Assembly (NCBI RefSeq): GCF_013177295.1
Contig: NZ_CP053642.1
Location: 1,860,001 to 1,924,000 of the forward strand
DNA length: 64,000 nucleotides
Direction of reading: 5' to 3'
From: Actinomyces marmotae
GTDB taxonomy: Bacteria; Actinomycetota; Actinomycetes; Actinomycetales; Actinomycetaceae
The notes under the pieces: generated by a model
Seen by the model: the letters and a program-made list of their open reading frames with translations, nothing else
What the model was told of the DNA's origin: nothing
The model's database searches: none
Translations under genes and position numbers: made by a program
Shown: positions 9,309 through 17,117 of the stretch, one piece after another
Position numbering within the stretch: the first letter of the stretch is position 1
Layout of the letters: the number at the start of each line of letters is the position of its first letter

Positions 9309-9509
9309 TCTGGCCCTAGCCTACCGGCACCCACCCGCCCCCAGGGCCGGGCACGGCGCTGCCGCCCAGACCGCGCGAGGAGGTCACGCGCCCACCTCGA
9401 CCGCGCCCGGGGAGTCCTCCCCCGGGAAGTCACCCCATGGCACGCCTGGCCGGGGCCGTCCACACTTAAGGAGCCAGTCGGCCCGCCACCTACTACTCCG
9501 GAGACGCCT

Positions 9510-10139
9510 ATGCGCCCGCTCCCTTCCCTCCTGTCCGTCACTGCCACTGCTGGCTTGGTTCTCAGCCTCGGCGCCTGCGGTGGCACCATCCCCGTGGCAG
9601 CGAGCACCGCTGATGCGCAGGCCTCTGCCGCAGCGGCCCTGGGCGCGCGGGACATCGACCCCATCGTCTTCAGGGACTCCGCCGCGCACCGCACCGTCAC
9701 CTGCGACAAGATCATCCCGGACTACGACACGTCAGCCGTCCGGGGGGCGCCGGGACAGATCGGCAAGATCCAGGAGGAGGACACGGTCTCCCTCGTCCAC
9801 TGCACGATGGACTTCGAGGATGACTCGGCGTATGAGGCCTTCGGCGGCGACGATCTCAACATCCGCCTGGAAGCCGGCCCGGGGGACGAGACCTTCCAGA
9901 TGAGGTACAGCAGTCTTGAGGAGAAGCTTCTTCCGTCCCAGGGCCTGGCGGTCTTTGACAACTCCGACATGGGGAAGACCTCGGTTGACGGATGGATCAT
10001 CATTCTGCGCAGGGGGCAGGGCAGCGAACTGCCGGAGCACGGTACGACCATGGTCTACGAGCGTGGCCGCGGTATCGCCGTCTCGGGCGACCAGACGGCC
10101 ATCGAGTACACCGAGAGCCACGAGGTGACGTTCAAGTAG
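9510..10139 (+). CDS. Putative lipoprotein of unknown function
   Basis: A 209-residue secreted protein. The N-terminus MRPLPSLLSVTATAGLVL leads to the lipobox LGAC at about residues 24-27, predicting lipid anchoring. The mature part is acidic and has no motif I recognise; one Cys pair candidate lies at CDKIIPDYD and VHCTMD. A much longer open frame runs upstream antisense to the helicase, but the signal peptide fixes this start. It is monocistronic, divergent from pcrA. Confidence 0.75.
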   Translation: MRPLPSLLSVTATAGLVLSLGACGGTIPVAASTADAQASAAAALGARDIDPIVFRDSAAHRTVTCDKIIPDYDTSAVRGAPGQIGKIQEEDTVSLVHCTMDFEDDSAYEAFGGDDLNIRLEAGPGDETFQMRYSSLEEKLLPSQGLAVFDNSDMGKTSVDGWIIILRRGQGSELPEHGTTMVYERGRGIAVSGDQTAIEYTESHEVTFK

Positions 10140-10195
10140 GCCTTAGCACCGCATCCCGAGCGGCGTGCTGGGCATCCCACAGGTGCGCGGGGGTC

Positions 10196-10345
10196 TCAGG
10201 CAGCATACAGCTCCTCCGCCGTCGCAAGAGCAGCCTCGGTGACGTACGGGTTCCGCATCGATTCCACAATCACCAGGTCGACGGGTGTGCCCATCAAGCG
10301 GGCACGGTCATCCCGGAGTCCCAGGTCATCAGCGAGCCGGTCAGC
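10196..10345 (-). pseudogene. C-terminal remnant of MNT-type nucleotidyltransferase
   Basis: The last roughly 50 codons of the leftward frame read LMGTPVDLVIVESMRNPYV and end EELYAA-stop, which matches the C-terminus of minimal nucleotidyltransferase (MntA-like) proteins, usually paired with HEPN proteins in toxin-antitoxin modules. The catalytic GSxxxGxxxxxSDxD part is absent, and the sequence upstream is the broken alkD copy. It is a fragment without function. Confidence 0.55.
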
Positions 10346-10380
10346 GCGCCCCGGGAGGCAGAAGCAGCCGGCCGCCCATC

Positions 10381-11481
10381 TCACAGGTGCTTGAGCGCCT
10401 CGCGGCGGCTGAGGGCGGACAGGCCGGGGTGGGTCTCGACGAAGGCACGCACCCAGTCGCCGTCGGTGCGGGCGTAGTCGCGCAGCGCCCAGCCGATGGC
10501 CTTGCGGATGAAGAACTCCGAGTCCTCCTCGTTGGCCTCGATAACGTCGGTCAGGAGGCCCAAGTCGGTGCGCTCCTTGTGCTGGAGCTGGCAGATGATC
10601 GCGCTGCGTCGCACCCACATGTTCGCGTCCACCGCCCAGGCGCGCATGCGGGCGGCCGCCGCCAGGTGGGCGCGCACGACAAGACCCACGGCGTGCGAGG
10701 TCTCATCGACCAGGTCCCACCACTGCCCCGTGCGCAGGAGGTGCTCGTAGAGCGCGAGGGACTCCAAGCGGTCGGCGTGCGGCGCGGAGCGCGTGGAGCG
10801 GATGATCGCCAGGGCGGCGTAGCGCTCCTCGCGGTGGGTGGCGCCGTCCCACAGGTGGCGCAGCGCCTCCTCCCAGGTGGCGGCCTCGCACCAGAGGTCT
10901 GGGTGGGCGGCGGCGATCCGTCCGTCACGCATGGCGACGAGGTGGTCGGCGTAGCGGGCGGCGAGGTTGATATCGCGCAGGACCATCACCACGGTCGTGC
11001 CGCGCAAGCGGTTGAGGTCGGTGAGCAGGTCGAGGACCTCGACCTGGTGGGTGAGGTCGAGGAAGGTGGTGGGCTCGTCAAGGAGGAGGACATCGGTGTG
11101 CTGTGCGAGAGCCATAGCGATCCAGACGCGTTGGCGCTGCCCCCCGGAGAGCTCGTCGACCGAGCGGTCCGCGAGCTCGGCGGTGCCGGTGGCGGTCAGG
11201 GCGTCCTCGACGACGCGGCGGTCCTCATCCGTCCAGGACGGCGAACAGACCGTGGTGGGGTGCCGACCGCGGGCGACGAGATCGGCGACCTCAGCCTGGC
11301 GCTCCTCCCAGGTGGGGGCGACGGCGTCAGCGTCCTCCGGCGCGATGGCCTCCTCGGGGTCCGGCGCGGCGTCGTCAGGGGGCTCGACGCCGGCCCAGGA
11401 GTCGTCACCCTCCCAGCCGTCCCAACCCGAGGCGCCGGGGGCGGGGCCGTGCTGGCCCCGCCCCCGGCGAGCACCGACTGA
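10381..11481 (-). pseudogene. In-frame mosaic of UvrD-like, FepC-like and AlkD fragments
   Basis: One leftward frame stays open for 367 codons but is built of three unrelated parts. Codons from 11481 to about 11268 encode an acidic stretch ending [16 protein letters not shown], like the PcrA N-terminal extension. From about 11280 to 10925 comes a siderophore-type ABC ATPase lacking its Walker A part: LVARGRHP, signature LSGGQRQR, Walker [10 protein letters not shown]; the H-loop reads VLRDIN instead of VLHD. From about 10924 to 10381 it is the C-terminal three quarters of AlkD, nearly identical to the intact gene at 15700-16386. Joins fall at short shared words (LVARG; RIAA). The first usable start is ATG 11115, inside the ATPase, giving a 244-residue chimera. 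A working product is unlikely. Confidence 0.8.
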
Positions 11482-11518
11482 TCAGGATGAGCCGCGATGG
11501 TCGAGCGCGTCGCCGCGC

Positions 11519-12385
11519 TCAGGCGCGCCGAGAGGCCGCCCGCAGGACGATGCCGGCCGTCACGAGCCCGATGGCGAGGACGCCGAGGACCGTGGAAGCA
11601 CCCGTGCGGGCCAGGGAACCGGGCTGGGAGGCGGCGGAGCCCGCCGGGACACCCGCGCTGGCGGCGGCGCCGGCGGCGGCGGAGCGCGCCAGGGCACCTG
11701 CGCTGGCGGCGGCGGTGACGGACGGCGCCTGAGTGGCGGTGGTCGCGGAAGGCGCGCTGGGAACGGCGGAGGCGCTCGGCGCCGCCGAGGCGGAGGGCGC
11801 CGCCGAGGCGGAGGGCGCCGCGGAGGCCGAGGGTGCCGCGGACGGGGCGCCGCCGGGGGCGGCGTCAGCGCCGGGCTTCGCGGCGGTCACGGTGACCTTC
11901 GCCGTGAGGTCCGGATGGTCCTTCAGGGAGATCGTGTAGACGCCGGGCTTCACCTCCTTGCCGACCGTCCAGTCGACAGTGCCGACGCCCTGGGCGTTGT
12001 GGATTGTCTTACCGACGGCGATGTCACCGGGGGACGCGATGACCTCCGACTCAGTGCCGGAGGGCAGACCGGTCACCGTGATGGTAAGCGTCTTGCCGAC
12101 CTCAACGGAGGAGGCGGACAGGGCGATGGCCGGGAACACGATCCTCGCGTCGTCATCGCCCCGCTTGCCAGCGTCACCAGCACTACCAGCGTTGTCAGCG
12201 CCACTAGCGTCGCCAGCGGCACCAGCGCTGCCCGAGTCGTTGACCGTGGGGGACGCGGCGCTCGGGGAGCCGGTGGCATCGCCGGCGCCGCTGGCGCCTT
12301 CAGCGGCGGCGCTCGGGACGGCCATGAGGCCGAGGGAGAGGACGGCGGCGGCGCCGCCGGCGGCAAGACGGGGAAGCCTTCTCAT
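11519..12385 (-). CDS. LARTG-anchored Ala/Ser/Pro-rich surface protein
   Basis: A 288-residue predicted cell-wall protein. MRRLPRLAAGGAAAVLSL ending PSAAAEG is a signal peptide of about 29 residues. A Gly/Ala/Ser-rich spacer precedes a beta-rich, Ig-like segment (KTLTITVTGLPSGTESEV ... VKPGVYTISLKDHPD) of about 85 residues, then PSASAA repeats. The C-terminus has the sorting signal LARTG, a hydrophobic helix (VLGVLAIGLVTAGIVL) and a basic tail RAASRRA. LAxTG-type signals are handled by class E sortases in actinobacteria (known for Streptomyces), so this probably uses such an enzyme. Start ATG follows GAAGGA. It lies between the two parts of the broken alkD copy. Ligand unknown. Confidence 0.8.
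   Translation of the reverse strand: MRRLPRLAAGGAAAVLSLGLMAVPSAAAEGASGAGDATGSPSAASPTVNDSGSAGAAGDASGADNAGSAGDAGKRGDDDARIVFPAIALSASSVEVGKTLTITVTGLPSGTESEVIASPGDIAVGKTIHNAQGVGTVDWTVGKEVKPGVYTISLKDHPDLTAKVTVTAAKPGADAAPGGAPSAAPSASAAPSASAAPSASAAPSASAVPSAPSATTATQAPSVTAAASAGALARSAAAGAAASAGVPAGSAASQPGSLARTGASTVLGVLAIGLVTAGIVLRAASRRA
11766..11850. repeat. 18-bp tandem repeat inside surface-protein gene
   Basis: About four degenerate copies of GAGGCGGAGGGCGCCGCC encode the PSASAA repeats of the LARTG protein. Such in-frame repeats change number easily and set the length of the wall-spanning stalk. Confidence 0.7.
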
Positions 12386-12508
12386 TCTGGGAATCCTTCG
12401 ATTCAGGGAACACGGGTGCCAACATCCTACGGCCCTCCGAGCCCCCGCCGGACCGCTCGTGCGCTCTCGGCCATCATTTGATGCCAATACGTCACCTGCG
12501 CCGCGCAG

Positions 12509-12620
12509 GCCCATGGTCAGGACGGCGCAGTTCAGGGTTGAAGTGGGCGCGCTGCTGCTCGGCACGGGCCGGACCCCGTGGCGGCCAGGCCTCGCCAAGG
12601 TCACGGGCGAAGACCCGCAT
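12509..12620 (-). pseudogene. Degenerate 5' end of the broken alkD copy
   Basis: The leftward reading from an ATG at 12620 (FARDLGEAWPPRG then PARAEQQRAHFNPEL) aligns with the N-terminus of the intact AlkD at 16386 (FIHDLREALAAAGDPARAEQQRAYLKSEM). Frame and residues have drifted and the match stops near 12513. The C-terminal part of the same copy sits at 10381-10924, with about 1.6 kb (ATPase fragment and surface protein) between. The rest of the 306 bases between the surface protein and the GntR gene shows nothing else. Confidence 0.65.
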
Positions 12621-12691
12621 CGGCTCCAACCTCCCGCGGGGCACCGACCACGAGGGGGCCAGAATGAGTCACAGCCGTCCCGAATGCGGGC

Positions 12692-13378
12692 TCAGATGGC
12701 GAGCTCATACATGTCGCCGCGATAGAGCGCCACCGTGCGCTCAAGGTTCTGCCCGCCTGAGACCTGGGCGGTGACAACCGTCTGCAGGCACGGCTCCGCG
12801 GGCTCCACCTCAAGCAGTTCCGCCTCGTGCCCCTCCGGGAGCCGGGCGGACACGACGATGCCGGTGCGCTCGATCTGAAGCTGGTACTGCTGCTCGATCA
12901 GCTCGTACAACGACCCGGTGAGATCGCATCCGAGAATACCGGGGACGATGGCCGCATTGAGGACAGCCGACTCGAACCCGATGGGAATCCCGTCCCCCAG
13001 GCGCACACGCCGCACCTCGACGACGAATCCCCCCTCACCGACGGCGAAGAAGTCGCCCTCGGCGTCATCGATGGGCGGTCGCAAGGTCGCCGAGACGAGC
13101 CGACTACTGGCTCGACGCCCCGAGGCCCGCAGCGCCTCGGTGAACGAGGCGGACGCGCGAGCCACCTTGGTCACGCGGGAACGCGCCACGAAGGTGCCCC
13201 TCCCAGGCACCCCGCGAAGCAAGCCGTTCTCCGTGAGCATCTGAAGCGCGCGACGCACCGTCATCGTTGAGGCGTTGAAGCGTCGAGCCATCTCCTTCTC
13301 GGTGGGCAGGCGGACCCCAGGCCCCGCCTCGGCCGCCATCGCCGCGATGGCCTCACGGATAAGCTCATACTTATGCAC
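12692..13378 (-). CDS. GntR-family transcriptional regulator (HutC/UTRA type)
   Basis: A 228-residue regulator. Residues 3-67 form the GntR winged HTH (LPTEKEMARRFNASTMTVRRAL ... LRGVPGRGTFVA), and the remainder is a UTRA ligand-binding domain with the usual ending LERTVALYRGDMYEL. Start is GTG at 13376-13378. It is divergent from the hydrolase operon beginning at 13566, and a pair of near-identical palindromes lies between, so it most likely represses that operon and itself. The inducer would be the substrate of the two hydrolases and the lost transporter. Confidence 0.9.
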   Translation of the reverse strand: MHKYELIREAIAAMAAEAGPGVRLPTEKEMARRFNASTMTVRRALQMLTENGLLRGVPGRGTFVARSRVTKVARASASFTEALRASGRRASSRLVSATLRPPIDDAEGDFFAVGEGGFVVEVRRVRLGDGIPIGFESAVLNAAIVPGILGCDLTGSLYELIEQQYQLQIERTGIVVSARLPEGHEAELLEVEPAEPCLQTVVTAQVSGGQNLERTVALYRGDMYELAI

Positions 13379-13444
13379 GACTTCCCCCGTACGTGATCGA
13401 GCCGCTCTCCCCCGCCCGCCATGGGTGTACCATCAGCATCGATC

Positions 13445-13474
13445 ACCCTATGGTTGGCGACGCTACCATATGGT
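13445..13474. promoter_or_regulatory. Paired operator of the GntR regulator
   Basis: ACCCTATGGT (13445-13454) and the perfect palindrome ACCATATGGT (13465-13474) are spaced exactly 20 bp centre to centre, two helical turns, in the divergent region between the GntR gene and the hydrolase operon. A further half-like ACCAT occurs at 13430-13434. This is the expected arrangement for two GntR dimers on one face of the DNA. Confidence 0.6.
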
Positions 13475-13565
13475 GACCTGCGGAGTCTCAGCGGCAGGCC
13501 CGCCACGCGCGAGATCCCGCTCCCCCGACCTCGCCCGGAACCAGCTCAAAGGAGAGTGAGCTCTC

Positions 13566-13799
13566 ATGCAGTCCCCACCGCATCGGGGCGCCGTCATCAC
13601 CCCGCGCGAGGTCGCGGCACTGGATATCGGCAACGCCAAGATCAACGCGGAGCCGGCGCGCGCCGGTGGAGCGGGCGCGCTCGGGATCCATGCCGCGGCG
13701 ACCGCGCCGTCGGCCGTCTTCGCCCTCAAGGCCACCCCTGGGGCGCGCGGCAAGACGCTGGAGGACATCGAGCATGAGTTCATGAGGAGCGAAGCATGA
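13566..13799 (+). pseudogene. Internally deleted MFS transporter remnant (77 codons)
   Basis: The frame keeps a strong ribosome site (AAAGGAGAG upstream), a plausible cytoplasmic N-terminus (MQSPPHRGAVITPREVAAL) and then jumps to FALKATPGARGKTLEDIEHEF, the conserved C-terminal end of MFS sugar/metabolite porters (ETxGKTLEEI). All membrane helices are gone, so no transport is possible. The stop overlaps the ATG of the next gene (ATGA), so the remnant still acts as a leader that couples translation to the hydrolases. I regard the peptide itself as non-functional. Confidence 0.6.
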
Positions 13800-14596
13800 C
13801 GGAAACAACTGGGATCGCCCGCATCCGCACCATCAGGGCCGGAGCGCCTCAACTGCTCCTCAATCACGGCGTCACCGACAACGCGGCATCACTATCGGCG
13901 GCACACCGGCACTGGCGGAGCCATTACGATGTCACGTCGATTGATGCGCGTGGGCACGGCGTCTCCCCCCATTTCAACCCCGCGGAATTGAGCGATCCGA
14001 TCGGGGTCATGGTCAAGGATCTCATCACCATCCTTGAGGGCCGCCAGCACGATACCGCGGTGATTCTCATCGGCCACTCGATGGGGGGCGCGGTCTGCGC
14101 CGCCGCCGCCGCCAGCCGCCCAGATCTCGTCGACGCGCTCGTGCTGGAGGATCCCGCCTGGCTCTCCGAGAGCCAGAGGACCGCTTACAGCGACGAGGGG
14201 CCGACGCTGGCTGCCCGGATGGCATGGATCGCGGATCACCCTGACGAGGCGCTCACCGAGAATCGGAAGAGTTACCCGGCGTGGGACGTTGAGGAGTCCT
14301 GCGCATGGTTGCAAGCCAAGATCCAGGTGGATCGGGACTTCATCCACACCGGCGTCGTCTCCCCCGCCACTTTCTGGGCGGAGACGGCATCAGCCCTGGT
14401 CACGCCGACGCTCCTGGTCACATCCGACGGCGACGACGTCCTCATAGGGCCTTCCAGGCTGGAGGAGGTCCAGGCGCTCGGCAACGCCAGGATTCGCACG
14501 GCCATGGTCCCCGGCGCGTCGCACTGCGTGCGCCGCGACCGCTCCGAGGGCTTCTACGCGGTCTGCGACTCGTTCCTGAAGGAGGTGGCGTCATGA
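13796..14596 (+). CDS. Alpha/beta-hydrolase
   Basis: A 266-residue soluble hydrolase. Oxyanion-side motif LLNHGVTDNA, strand IDARGHG, nucleophile elbow GHSMGG (Ser about residue 97), acid SDGDDVL and catalytic His in PGASHCV are all in place, so it should be active on an ester, lactone or amide. Start ATG overlaps the remnant's stop, and its own stop overlaps the next gene's ATG, making a tight three-cistron operon under the GntR regulator. Substrate unknown. Confidence 0.88.
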   Translation: MTETTGIARIRTIRAGAPQLLLNHGVTDNAASLSAAHRHWRSHYDVTSIDARGHGVSPHFNPAELSDPIGVMVKDLITILEGRQHDTAVILIGHSMGGAVCAAAAASRPDLVDALVLEDPAWLSESQRTAYSDEGPTLAARMAWIADHPDEALTENRKSYPAWDVEESCAWLQAKIQVDRDFIHTGVVSPATFWAETASALVTPTLLVTSDGDDVLIGPSRLEEVQALGNARIRTAMVPGASHCVRRDRSEGFYAVCDSFLKEVAS

Positions 14597-15507
14597 CTCT
14601 CGACCCCGCCCGCCTCATCGATCCTGAGGTGTCCACGGCCGCGGCGGACATTCCGCCGCAGACCGCCTGGGATCCACTGACGATGCGCGCCGCCGGGGCG
14701 GCGATCCTCGATCATGAGACCCCGGTCCCCGATGGGGTCACTCGCACGATCCTCGCTGTGCCGAGCGGCGGCGAGGAGGTGGAGTTGAGGGTTCACGCCC
14801 CGCGGCACGGCGCGAATGCCGTCATCCTGTCCATCCATGGTGGCGGTTTCGTCTCCGGTCAGGCCAAGTACGACGACGCGTGGAACGCCACTCTGGCCTT
14901 GCGCACCGGCGCCACAGTCGTGAGCCCGAACTATCGGCTCGCTCCGGAGTCCGCCTTCCCAGGTCCTCTCGAGGACTGCGTCGCGGCCTGGGCATGGGTC
15001 ACCACGCAATACCCTGAGGCGACGTGGATCGCTTACGGCGACTCAGCCGGAGGGAACCTGACCGCGGGGCTGACTCTTCGTTGCCGGGACACCGGCGCCC
15101 CCATGCCGGACCATGTGTTCCTCATTGAGCCGGTTCTCGATGACCGCCTCAACACGGCCTCAATGCGGAACGCCACCAGCACGCCCGTATGGGATCTGCC
15201 GAACGCGACCGCCTCATGGTCAGCATATCTTGGCGATCAGGATCCGACGCCCCATGCGGCTCCCGCCAGGGAGGCCGATCTTTCAGGGTTCTCGCCGACG
15301 TTCCTCCTCGTGAACCAGTGCGATCCGCTTATGGATGAGGATCTCGCTTTTGCCAGGGCCCTGACTGAGGCGAATGTTCTAACCGAGGCGGTCCTGCTTC
15401 CCGGGACCTGCCACGGAATCCTCGGCCTCAACGGGCCGAGGGTCGCCGAGCGTGCACGGGAGTTGGTTCTCGGACGACTGGTCGATCTCATCGACGCCAG
15501 GGCCTGA
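14593..15507 (+). CDS. Alpha/beta-hydrolase, hormone-sensitive-lipase type esterase
   Basis: A 304-residue esterase of family IV. The oxyanion motif HGGGFVSGQ, the nucleophile motif GDSAGG, the acid in NQCDPLMDED and the late His in PGTCHGI give a complete catalytic set; NYRLAPESAFP is the family's conserved strand. ATG overlaps the upstream stop (ATGA). Two hydrolases and a former transporter under one GntR regulator suggest uptake and breakdown of a small ester. Confidence 0.88.
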   Translation: MTLDPARLIDPEVSTAAADIPPQTAWDPLTMRAAGAAILDHETPVPDGVTRTILAVPSGGEEVELRVHAPRHGANAVILSIHGGGFVSGQAKYDDAWNATLALRTGATVVSPNYRLAPESAFPGPLEDCVAAWAWVTTQYPEATWIAYGDSAGGNLTAGLTLRCRDTGAPMPDHVFLIEPVLDDRLNTASMRNATSTPVWDLPNATASWSAYLGDQDPTPHAAPAREADLSGFSPTFLLVNQCDPLMDEDLAFARALTEANVLTEAVLLPGTCHGILGLNGPRVAERARELVLGRLVDLIDARA

Positions 15508-15699
15508 GCGACCCCATCTCAGCGCTTTGCGGAGGTCTCATCGTCTCCTGCCAGCGGCCACCGGCGCTGCTGGAGGCGCTCGGGGAGAGCGACTTCCGCC
15601 ACGTGGGCGCTCCCCCGCCGTCGGCCCCACACCACCCGGGCGCCGCGCCGCTCCCAGGCCCGCTTCTCGGCAGGCCGGAGAGACAAGCCGCCCCCGGCC
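15508..15699. other. Gene-less spacer, possible fragment tail
   Basis: Between the esterase and alkD stops. A leftward frame (VAEVALPERLQQRRWPLAG then a stop) looks like the end of a protein but I cannot name it. It sits downstream of the intact alkD just as the nucleotidyltransferase tail sits downstream of the broken copy. Confidence 0.3.
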
Positions 15700-16386
15700 T
15701 CACAGGTGCTTGAGCGCCTCGCGGCGGCTGAGCGGCGACAGCCCCGGGTGGGTCTCTACGAAGGCACGCACCCAGTCGCCGTCGGTGCGGGCGTAGTCGC
15801 GCAGCGCCCAGCCGATGGCCTTGCGGATGAAGAACTCCTGGTCTTCCTGGTTGGCCTCGATGGCGGCGGTCAGGAGGCCCACGTCGGTGCGCTCCTTGTG
15901 CTGGAGCTGGCAGATGATCGCGCTGCGTCGCACCCACATGTTCGCGTCCACCGCCCAGGCGCGCATGCGGGCGGCCGCCGCCAGGTGGGCGCGCACGACA
16001 AGACCCACGGCGTGCGAGGTCTCATCGACCAGGTCCCACCACTGCCCCGTGCGCAGGAGGTGCTCGTAGAGCGCGAGGGACTCCAAGCGGTCGGAGTGCG
16101 GCGCGGAGCGCGTGGAGCGGATGATCGCCAGGGCGGCGTAGCGCTCCTCGCGGTGGGTGGCGCCGTCCCACAGCAGTCGCAGTGCGGCCTCCCAGGTGGC
16201 GGCCTCGCGCCAGAGGTCTGGGTGGGCGGCGGCGATCCTCTGGGCGATGCGGCGGGTGACGGGGACGCCGACGCCGTACATCGCCATCTCGGACTTCAGG
16301 TAGGCGCGCTGCTGCTCGGCGCGGGCCGGGTCCCCCGCCGCGGCCAGGGCCTCGCGGAGGTCATGGATGAAGGCATCGGATCCCAT
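15700..16386 (-). CDS. DNA alkylation repair protein (AlkD-like DNA glycosylase)
   Basis: A 228-residue all-helical HEAT-like repeat protein of the AlkD family, which excises bulky or cationic N3/N7-alkylated purines. The N-terminus FIHDLREALAAAGDPARAEQQ and the core [22 protein letters not shown] and [12 protein letters not shown] contain the conserved aromatic and acidic residues (W/D near WWDLVDE; R near VRRSAI). ATG at 16384-16386 after GGGAGCAAGG is chosen over a longer frame. A second copy in the window is broken (12509-12620 and 10381-10924), almost identical in its C-terminal three quarters, so the duplication is recent relative to the damage. Confidence 0.88.
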   Translation of the reverse strand: MGSDAFIHDLREALAAAGDPARAEQQRAYLKSEMAMYGVGVPVTRRIAQRIAAAHPDLWREAATWEAALRLLWDGATHREERYAALAIIRSTRSAPHSDRLESLALYEHLLRTGQWWDLVDETSHAVGLVVRAHLAAAARMRAWAVDANMWVRRSAIICQLQHKERTDVGLLTAAIEANQEDQEFFIRKAIGWALRDYARTDGDWVRAFVETHPGLSPLSRREALKHL

Positions 16387-16631
16387 ATGGCCTTGCTCCC
16401 GGCCCAACGCATCAAGGCTCACGGCACCGTCTCCTCTCGCTGCGCTGCGGATATTCTTCCACGACGCACCCGTGCTTGGCTTGACCCCATGAGCAGCCGT
16501 TCCGACGCCGTCGTCCGCTGGCACAGGACTGCGATCCCCCTGTCGGGCTGGGCACCAGGGCACTGCGCCAGGACGGGCGAGCACCACCAGTGCCCACCGT
16601 CAACCGCCTCGCGCACCCCCGAGGATCAGCC

Positions 16632-17117
16632 ATGAGCGCCGCCGTCTGCAAGGACGTCACCCAGCGCTTCGACGACCTGACCGCCCTGGACTCGGTCAGC
16701 CTGGAGGTCCGCACCGGGGAGATCCTTGGGATCATCGGACCCAACGGCGCCGGGAAGACCACCCTTCTCAGCCGGATCGAGGGACTGGCCAAGCCGACGG
16801 CGGGCAGCATCAAGGTCCTGGACCTGAACCCAATCGCGGATGCCCACGCCCTGTCCCTGCGCACCGGTGTCCAACCGCAGCAGGCCGCCCTGCCACCGCG
16901 GCTCAAGGTCGGGGAGGCGCCGGAGTCCCTGTCCGAGATCGAGGGCGTGACCGAGGTCGAGCGGGGGCACAGCGCCACCGCCTCCGCCAGCGCCTCACGC
17001 GAGACCGCATCGCGGAGCACTACCGGGGCGAGGACATCGACCGCGCGACCGAGCCGAACAACCGCGGGGTCGGAGGCACCGAAGGGACGGTTCAAGCCCG
17101 TGAGGCTCGCTCTTTGA
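16632..17117 (+). pseudogene. Internally deleted ABC-2 type exporter ATPase
   Basis: The frame starts like an ABC-2/drug-export ATPase: MSAAVCKDVTQRFDDLTALD, Walker A GPNGAGKTT, Q-loop region TGVQPQQAALP and LKVGEAPE. The signature, Walker B and H-loop are missing; it jumps to SEIEGVTEVER, which resembles the C-terminal tail of the same family, and then to low-complexity residues. About 120-150 residues have been lost internally. The ATG overlaps the stop of a 48-codon open frame starting at 16490 that I do not recognise. The end runs convergently into prmC. Confidence 0.7.

Noticed and set aside
15700-16587. Longer start for alkD (59 extra codons)
   Set aside because: The extension is unlike AlkD, while ATG 16386 has a ribosome site and gives the family length.
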